DNA from: Clostridia bacterium
GTDB taxonomy: Bacteria; Bacillota; Clostridia; Oscillospirales; Acutalibacteraceae
Assembly (NCBI GenBank): GCA_900771185.1
Contig: CAAGND010000126.1
Coordinates: 1-10,816, forward strand
Reading direction: 5' to 3'
Length of the DNA stretch: 10,816 nt
Part shown: in pieces, positions 6,763-10,816 of the stretch
Position numbering within the stretch: position 1 is the first letter of the stretch
Layout: each line of letters opens with the position of its first letter
Made by a program: the position numbers and the translations under genes
The notes under the pieces: model-generated
Told to the model about the DNA's origin: nothing
The model's database searches: none
The model's input: only the letters and a program-made list of their open reading frames with translations

Positions 6763-7326
6763 ATGGAAAATGATAATACGAATGTGACTCAGAAAAAGCA
6801 GACGAGCAGGTTTGTTTATAATATGTATGACTTTGTGTCTGTAATTGTCTCGGCAGTGGTGGTCATCTTTTTGGTGTTCACCTTTGTCACCCGTGTGTTG
6901 GTGGTCTCGGGCGATTCGATGCTTCCGACCCTGCAGAACAAAAACAGCGTGGCGATAAGCTCAATGCAGCACAAGTTCAGCTACGGGGATATCGTTATCA
7001 TAACCCAGCCCAACGCGCTCCACAAAACACTTATCAAGCGTGTTATAGCTGTCGGCGGTCAGACCGTTGATATCGATGAGGAAGCGGGTCTTGTCTATGT
7101 TGACGGCGAGCCGCTCAGGGAGGAATATACTCTTGAGCCTACGTATATCAAGGGCGATATGGAGTTCCCGGTCCATGTGCCGGAGGGATATGTATTTGTA
7201 ATGGGAGACAACCGCAACGACTCGACGGACAGCCGCATGAAGGTTGTCGGGCTTATTGACGAGCGATATATCATGGGCAAGGTGCTCGTTAGAATATCTC
7301 CGTTCGGGCAGTGGAAGGTCGACTGA
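6763..7326 (+). CDS. lepB: Type I signal peptidase (second of two)
   Basis: This 187-residue protease is a paralogue of the preceding gene. Its cytoplasmic N-terminus is shorter and richer in Asn, Thr and Lys. A single membrane segment covers about residues 24-42. The catalytic Ser52 is in SGDSMLPTL, the general base Lys92 in LIKRVIAVGG (90-99), and box E is GDNRNDSTDSR (148-158). The C-terminal end is VRISPFGQWKVD. The RBS AAGGAGG (6746-6752) is strong, in contrast to the first copy. All catalytic parts are present in both, so neither looks broken. Tandem copies suggest a local duplication followed by divergence; different substrate ranges are possible but not shown. A terminator follows. 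Confidence 0.95.
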   Translation: MENDNTNVTQKKQTSRFVYNMYDFVSVIVSAVVVIFLVFTFVTRVLVVSGDSMLPTLQNKNSVAISSMQHKFSYGDIVIITQPNALHKTLIKRVIAVGGQTVDIDEEAGLVYVDGEPLREEYTLEPTYIKGDMEFPVHVPEGYVFVMGDNRNDSTDSRMKVVGLIDERYIMGKVLVRISPFGQWKVD

Positions 7327-7371
7327 CAAAGAACAAAGCTTATCGAATTTTGATATTTTATTGACAAGTTC

Positions 7372-7404
7372 ACCGGCTCAGACTTTGAGCCGGTTTTGCT
7401 TTTT
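7372..7404 (+). terminator. Intrinsic terminator after the signal peptidase pair
   Basis: ACCGGCTCA (7372-7380) pairs perfectly with TGAGCCGGT (7386-7394) over a 5-nt loop, followed by TTTTGCTTTTT. It ends the signal peptidase unit; the next gene has its own promoter about 50 nt further on. Confidence 0.9.
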
Positions 7405-7455
7405 AATAAAGGAAATGCGAATTATTGGTACGTTAACACGAAAACCGGCGATAAC

Positions 7456-7484
7456 TTGATTTTTTATGCCGTTACAAGTATAAT
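7456..7484 (+). promoter_or_regulatory. Sigma-A-type promoter of the rbgA group
   Basis: TTGATT (7456-7461) and a perfect TATAAT (7479-7484) are 17 bp apart. The start would be near 7491, about 28 nt before the GTG start of rbgA. No terminator is visible downstream until after yraN, so it probably drives rbgA, the capA-like gene, rnhB and yraN, and perhaps the 31-aa ORF. Confidence 0.75.
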
Positions 7485-7518
7485 CATAATATCAAAACAA
7501 ACGAAAGGGGCGAGAGCT

Positions 7519-8373
7519 GTGGAGGATGGAAAACTTAACGTGCAGTGGTTTCCGGGTCACATGGCAAAGACCCGCAGGCAGATAAAGGAGAGCCTGCCGC
7601 TTGTCGATGCGGTGGTCGAGATAGCGGACGCCCGCGTGCCGCAGAGCAGCCGCAATCCGGAGCTCGGCGAGCTGATAGGCGACAAGCCGCTGATATTGAT
7701 CCTCAACAAATGCGACCTTGCCGATGAGAACGCGACCCGCAGAAAAATATCGGAGCTCGGCAAACAGGGTATTGCCGCGATAGCGGTGGACTGCCGTTCG
7801 GGCAGAGGTCTGAACGCTTTTGCGCCGACTGTCAAAAAGGTTCTCAAAGAAAAAATCGAGGCAAATGTCAAAAAAGGCATGGCAGGCAAGCCACTGCGCC
7901 TCATGGTTGTCGGAATACCGAACACGGGAAAATCCTCGTTCATCAACCGTATGGCGGGCAAAAACAAAGCGAAGGTTGCCGACAAACCCGGCGTGACAAG
8001 ACAGAACCAGTGGTTCAATATCGGCAGCGGCATCGAGCTGCTTGACACTCCCGGCGTTCTCTGGCCGAAATTTGACGACCCGGATGTGGGACTCCGTTTG
8101 GCATTCATAGGCTCGGTCAAGGATACCATACTTGACATAGAGCTTATCGCCGCACGGTTTCTGACCGTGATGAACGAGAACTATCCCGACAGGCTCAAAG
8201 AGCGCTATAAGCTGGAGTTCCCCTCTGACTGTGAGGAGTTTGAGCGCCTTGAGATGCTCGCGAAAAAGCGGGGCATGCTTATAAGCGGCGGCGAGCCGGA
8301 TACCGAACGCGCGGCAGTTATGCTGCTCGATGAGTACCGTGCGGGAAAGCTCGGACGCATAACTCTTGAGTAA
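7519..8373 (+). CDS. rbgA: Ribosome biogenesis GTPase RbgA/YlqF
   Basis: This 284-residue circularly permuted GTPase acts late in assembly of the 50S subunit. The motifs occur in the permuted order: the N-terminal NVQWFPGHMAK block, G4 as NKCD (63-66), a G5-like segment DCRSGRG (91-97), then the P-loop G1 as GIPNTGKSS (132-140), G2 threonine in GVTR (158-161), and G3 as DTPG (176-179). The C-terminal RNA-binding part covers about 190-284. The start is read as GTG at 7519, because AAAGGGG sits at 7504-7510 and the protein then begins a few residues before the conserved WFPGHM; no in-frame ATG gives a complete N-terminus with an RBS. Its position near rplS and before rnhB is conserved in Firmicutes. 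Confidence 0.95.
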   Translation: MEDGKLNVQWFPGHMAKTRRQIKESLPLVDAVVEIADARVPQSSRNPELGELIGDKPLILILNKCDLADENATRRKISELGKQGIAAIAVDCRSGRGLNAFAPTVKKVLKEKIEANVKKGMAGKPLRLMVVGIPNTGKSSFINRMAGKNKAKVADKPGVTRQNQWFNIGSGIELLDTPGVLWPKFDDPDVGLRLAFIGSVKDTILDIELIAARFLTVMNENYPDRLKERYKLEFPSDCEEFERLEMLAKKRGMLISGGEPDTERAAVMLLDEYRAGKLGRITLE

Positions 8374-8428
8374 CCCCCGATTTTTCAGTTGAAACGGACT
8401 GACGTGTCTAAAGGAGAGATTGTTTATT

Positions 8429-9607
8429 ATGAAAAAACGCAACCGACTTATTTTAAGCCTTGCCGCGGTTTTCATGGCGGCTATGATGCTCACTTCCTGC
8501 TCCGTAGAAAAAGAGATTCCCGCCGGCGGAGACGCGGATATGACCTCAGCCGAGACCACCGAACAGGCGAAAGCTCCGACGAGCGTTGATATCCTCGCCG
8601 TAGGTGACAATCTTATTCACGGCGTAATATATAAACAGGCACATGCACGCGCGACCGACGGCGGATACGATTTTTCGTATGCCTATGAGAATATAGCCGA
8701 TACAATTGCGGCGGCCGATATCAGCATTATAAATCAGGAGACAATAATCGATCCCGACAAGGAGCCGTCCACTTATCCGTGCTTCAACTCGCCGCCTGAG
8801 CTGGGCGATGAGATGGTGAAAATCGGCTTTGACGTTTTCAACCTTGCAAACAACCATTCCCTTGATAAGGGCGAGAGCGGGCTGCGTTCCGCCATTAAAT
8901 ACTGGGATTCAAAGAATGTTGTCCACTGCGGTGCATATCTTGACGCGGAGGACTATAAGACCATACCGACCAACACAGTCAATGATATCAAGTTTGCCTA
9001 TGTCGGGCTTACAGAGCCAACCAACGGTCTGAGCCTCCCTGAGGGTACGGAAACGATACTGATGCTCGGAGCCGACGAACAGCGCATACAGGAGCGTGTG
9101 CAGGCGGCGGCAGAGATAAGCGATATGGTTATAGTCAACATCCACTGGGGTGAGGAGTATACACACACCCCGACCGACAGACAGAAAGAGCTTGCGCAAA
9201 AGCTCGCCGACTGGGGTGCGGATATCATAGTCGGAACGCATCCCCATGTTATACAGCCGGTTGAATATGTCAAGTCTGCGGACGGCAGGGACGTGCTTGT
9301 TATATATTCGCTCGGCAACTTCATCTCGGCTCAGGACAGAGGACCGAGGATGCTCGGCGGCATGATGCATATAACCGTCACGAAGGATTATCAGACTGAG
9401 AAAACAACCGTCACAAAGGCGTATTTCACCGGAGTTGTGACCCACTACGATTCGGGCTTTTCAAACGTCAGAGTGTATAATCTTTCCGACTATACCGATG
9501 AGCTGGCCTCACGTCACGGAGTGCGCTCAACAACACCGTCCTTCGGACTTGATTATCTCAACTCGCTTTTGAGGGAAGTCATAGACGAAAAATTTCTGGA
9601 GGCGTGA
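8429..9607 (+). CDS. CapA-family lipoprotein (PGA_cap domain)
   Basis: This 392-residue protein is of the family named after CapA, which is needed for making or exporting capsular poly-gamma-glutamate; the fold is metallophosphatase-like. Residues 1-24 are a lipoprotein signal with lipobox LTSC, so Cys24 should carry the lipid anchor on the outer membrane face. A short Asp/Thr/Glu-rich linker leads to the domain, which shows LAVGDNLIH (56-64), INQETI (101-106), LANNHSLDKG (139-148), VNIHWGEEY (236-244), GTHPHVIQP (269-277) and YSLGNFIS (293-300). The ATG at 8429 follows AAGGAG (8411-8416) by 12 nt. No capB, capC or capD lies nearby, so a capsule role is doubtful and a general envelope function is as likely. 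The gene runs into rnhB, whose RBS lies in its last codons. Confidence 0.9.
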   Translation: MKKRNRLILSLAAVFMAAMMLTSCSVEKEIPAGGDADMTSAETTEQAKAPTSVDILAVGDNLIHGVIYKQAHARATDGGYDFSYAYENIADTIAAADISIINQETIIDPDKEPSTYPCFNSPPELGDEMVKIGFDVFNLANNHSLDKGESGLRSAIKYWDSKNVVHCGAYLDAEDYKTIPTNTVNDIKFAYVGLTEPTNGLSLPEGTETILMLGADEQRIQERVQAAAEISDMVIVNIHWGEEYTHTPTDRQKELAQKLADWGADIIVGTHPHVIQPVEYVKSADGRDVLVIYSLGNFISAQDRGPRMLGGMMHITVTKDYQTEKTTVTKAYFTGVVTHYDSGFSNVRVYNLSDYTDELASRHGVRSTTPSFGLDYLNSLLREVIDEKFLEA

Positions 9608-9612
9608 GCCGT

Positions 9613-10227
9613 ATGGAGCAGGAGACGGACAGATACTATTATGAGAGAACCGCAGCGGAGCATGGCTTTACCGTGGTATGCGGGATAGATGAGGCGGGCA
9701 GAGGACCCCTTGCGGGTCCCGTGTTTGCGGCGGCGGTTATATTGCCGCAGGGCGTTGTCATAGAAGGACTTGACGACTCAAAAAAGCTGAGCGAAAAAAA
9801 GCGTGATATGCTCTTTGAGGAGATAAAGGAGCGTGCGGTCTACGCCGTGGCAAGCGCCTCTGAGCGTGAGATAGATGAGATTAATATTCTTAATGCAACG
9901 TTTCTTGCGATGCGCAGGGCATTTGACGCTCTGCCGCAGCGTCCGCAGGCGGCATTTGTGGACGGCAACAGACTCCCGAAACTTCCCGTTCCCGCCAAGG
10001 CGATAGTCAAAGGCGATTCGCTGAGCGCCTCAATAGCCGCCGCGTCAATAATGGCAAAGGTGAGCCGTGACCGCTATATGCTGGAGCTTGACAAAAAATA
10101 TCCGGAATATTGCTTTGCAAAGCATAAGGGCTACGGAACGAAGCTCCACTATGAAAAAATAAGGGAATACGGAATATCCGAGGTTCACAGAAGGACTTTC
10201 CTCAAAAAACTTCCGGAGGATTGGTGA
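9613..10227 (+). CDS. rnhB: Ribonuclease HII
   Basis: This 204-residue endonuclease cuts RNA in RNA-DNA hybrids and removes single ribonucleotides from DNA. All four acidic catalytic residues are visible: Asp26 and Glu27 in GIDEAGRG, Asp117 in VDGN and Asp135 in KGD. The block SIAAASIMAKVSRD (140-153) and the motif DDSKKLS (54-60) are typical. The ATG at 9613 is chosen because GGAGG (9598-9602) is 10 nt upstream. An in-frame GTG at 9604 would be only 1 nt from that site. The gene begins 5 nt after the stop of the CapA-like gene and yraN begins 1 nt after its stop, which points to tight translational coupling. The rnhB-yraN order is common in bacteria. Confidence 0.97.
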   Translation: MEQETDRYYYERTAAEHGFTVVCGIDEAGRGPLAGPVFAAAVILPQGVVIEGLDDSKKLSEKKRDMLFEEIKERAVYAVASASEREIDEINILNATFLAMRRAFDALPQRPQAAFVDGNRLPKLPVPAKAIVKGDSLSASIAAASIMAKVSRDRYMLELDKKYPEYCFAKHKGYGTKLHYEKIREYGISEVHRRTFLKKLPEDW

Positions 10228-10228
10228 A

Positions 10229-10600
10229 ATGCTCAAAGAAAGCGAGAAACCCGGCCTTTGGGGCGAGATATATGCGGCACGGGCGCTCAGAGAGAGCGGA
10301 TATGAGATCTATTCGGCAAACTACCGCTGCCGTTTCGGAGAGATAGACATAATAGCGGCGGATGAGAATTACATAGCCTTTGTCGAAGTCAAAACACGTT
10401 CTGCCGGTGCGATTGCGTCTGCCGGTGAGTCTGTGGACTCGGCAAAGCAGGAGCGGCTTGTCAAAACCGCTGCGCTCTATCTTCAGAACAATCCGGTTGA
10501 GCTTCAGCCGAGGTTCGATGTTGTTGAGGTTTATCTCAACGGGGAGCACCAGCCGGAGCGGATAAACCATATCAAAAACGCGTTTGACAGCAGTATGTAA
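10229..10600 (+). CDS. yraN: YraN family (UPF0102) endonuclease-fold protein
   Basis: This 123-residue protein has the PD-(D/E)xK nuclease core: GEIDIIA with Glu38 and Asp40, then FVEVKTR with Glu53 and Lys55. These residues match the metal and catalytic positions of Holliday-junction resolvase-like nucleases. WGE (11-13) and NYRCRFGEID (31-40) are typical of the family. Residues 95-101 (RFDVVEV) form the conserved final strand. The ATG at 10229 is preceded by CGGAGGA (10213-10220 region) and starts 1 nt after the rnhB stop. The true substrate of the family is not settled; a role in DNA repair or recombination is inferred from the fold and from its frequent place after rnhB. Confidence 0.93.
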   Translation: MLKESEKPGLWGEIYAARALRESGYEIYSANYRCRFGEIDIIAADENYIAFVEVKTRSAGAIASAGESVDSAKQERLVKTAALYLQNNPVELQPRFDVVEVYLNGEHQPERINHIKNAFDSSM

Positions 10601-10614
10601 CGGAGAAGCGAAAT

Positions 10615-10710
10615 ATGTGGTTTTTTGAAAACGACAAAACAAAACCCGTGATAACAGCACAGGAACACATCAAAAGCGGCCGTAGAACTCCCAAGATTGA
10701 AAAAGTATAA
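10615..10710 (+). CDS. Putative 31-residue small protein
   Basis: This short reading frame starts with ATG 14 nt after the yraN stop and has a well placed ribosome site, GGAGAAG (10602-10608), 6 nt upstream. The peptide begins MWFFENDKTKPVITAQEHIK and ends in a basic tail RRTPKIEKV. It has an aromatic N-terminus but no membrane segment or signal peptide. I do not recognise the family. The RBS and the operon-like spacing support translation; the shortness does not allow a firm call. It could be a real small protein, a leader peptide for the next gene, or chance. Confidence 0.5.
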   Translation: MWFFENDKTKPVITAQEHIKSGRRTPKIEKV

Positions 10711-10723
10711 CAGATTTTCTGCT

Positions 10724-10764
10724 TATGACCTTTGAGCGCGGATTATCCGCACGCAAAGGTCATA
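10724..10764. repeat. Long inverted repeat without T-tract upstream of the last gene
   Basis: TATGACCTTTG (10724-10734) pairs perfectly with CAAAGGTCATA (10754-10764). Inside, GCGGA and TCCGC (10738-10742, 10746-10750) form a second helix with loop TTA, and a 3x3 internal loop joins the two helices. No run of T follows on either strand (ACTTTACCC on plus), so it is not a normal intrinsic terminator. It ends 33 nt before the next start codon. Possible roles are an mRNA-stabilising hairpin, a weak terminator, or a protein-binding site. Confidence 0.75.
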
Positions 10765-10797
10765 TACTTTACCCGACTGATTTTTAGGAGGGTTTGC

Positions 10798-10816
10798 ATG
10801 AACTTTTTTGACCTGC
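10798..10816 (+). CDS. Start of a gene cut by the window edge (MNFFDL...)
   Basis: An ATG at 10798 follows the strong ribosome site TAGGAGGG (10785-10792). Only six codons, MNFFDL, and one further base (C) are visible. The opening resembles membrane dipeptidases (peptidase family M19), which often start with FDLHCD; the first base of the next codon, C, allows His. With so little sequence the family is a guess, while the existence of a gene start is likely. Confidence 0.7.

Noticed and set aside
7361..7366. TTGACA, a perfect -35 hexamer after the signal peptidase pair
   Set aside because: No -10 follows at usual spacing, because the terminator stem occupies that place.
7492..8610. Long open frame on the minus strand opposite rbgA
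   Set aside because: It mirrors the rbgA coding frame, matches no family I know, and lacks a promoter or ribosome site; it is a shadow of the real gene.
8909..9445. Open frame on the minus strand opposite the CapA-like gene
   Set aside because: Shadow of the coding frame; cysteine- and arginine-rich nonsense composition and no ribosome site.
10763..10768. TATACT as a -10 element for the last gene
   Set aside because: No -35-like hexamer lies 16-18 bp upstream and it overlaps the arm of the hairpin; not strong enough to list.
1..10816. CRISPR arrays, tRNA or rRNA genes, insertion sequences, prophage or toxin-antitoxin genes
   Set aside because: No repeat-spacer pattern, cloverleaf-like segment, transposase, integrase or phage protein was found by reading both strands.

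Overview
The window looks like a chromosomal segment of a spore-forming, Gram-positive member of the class Clostridia, probably near the Oscillospiraceae/Ruminococcaceae. The evidence is an alpha/beta-type small acid-soluble spore protein, AGGAGG-type ribosome binding sites, sigma-A-like promoters with TTGxxx-17-TATAAT spacing, and the Firmicutes-type gene order rplS - signal peptidase - rbgA - rnhB - yraN. Coding sequence is of moderate GC and the intergenic regions are AT-rich. The genus is an inference only.

Left part (1-3690). A spore-protein gene on the minus strand has its own terminator and a candidate forespore (sigma G) promoter. It diverges from a plus-strand group: a cytoplasmic SGNH-type carbohydrate esterase, then a B12-type radical SAM protein of unknown function that overlaps its usual partner, the 'radical SAM-linked' DUF2344 protein. 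A perfect 14-bp stem ends this group and probably also ends the converging gene on the other strand.

Middle (3733-5722). A secreted calcineurin-like metallophosphoesterase lies alone on the minus strand. The 319-bp gap to its right holds a possible promoter for it, a 10-bp palindrome, an extended -10 promoter, and a structured leader of about 130 nt in front of rplS.

Right part (5723-10816). This is a housekeeping run on the plus strand: ribosomal protein L19 (bL19), a terminator, two tandem type I signal peptidases, a terminator, a new promoter, the ribosome-assembly GTPase RbgA, a CapA-like lipoprotein, RNase HII, a YraN-type nuclease-fold protein, a 31-residue small ORF, a long hairpin without a T-tract, and the first codons of another gene. 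L19 and RbgA both act on the 50S subunit. RNase HII and YraN are nucleic-acid maintenance functions that often travel with them. The signal peptidases and the CapA lipoprotein concern the cell envelope.

Most of the window is ordinary core genome. The points that deserve a second look are the possible terminator/RBS switch between rplS and the signal peptidases, the L19 leader, the uncharacterised radical SAM pair, the tandem signal peptidases, the 31-aa ORF and the hairpin after it. I see no phage, insertion sequence, CRISPR array, tRNA or rRNA.
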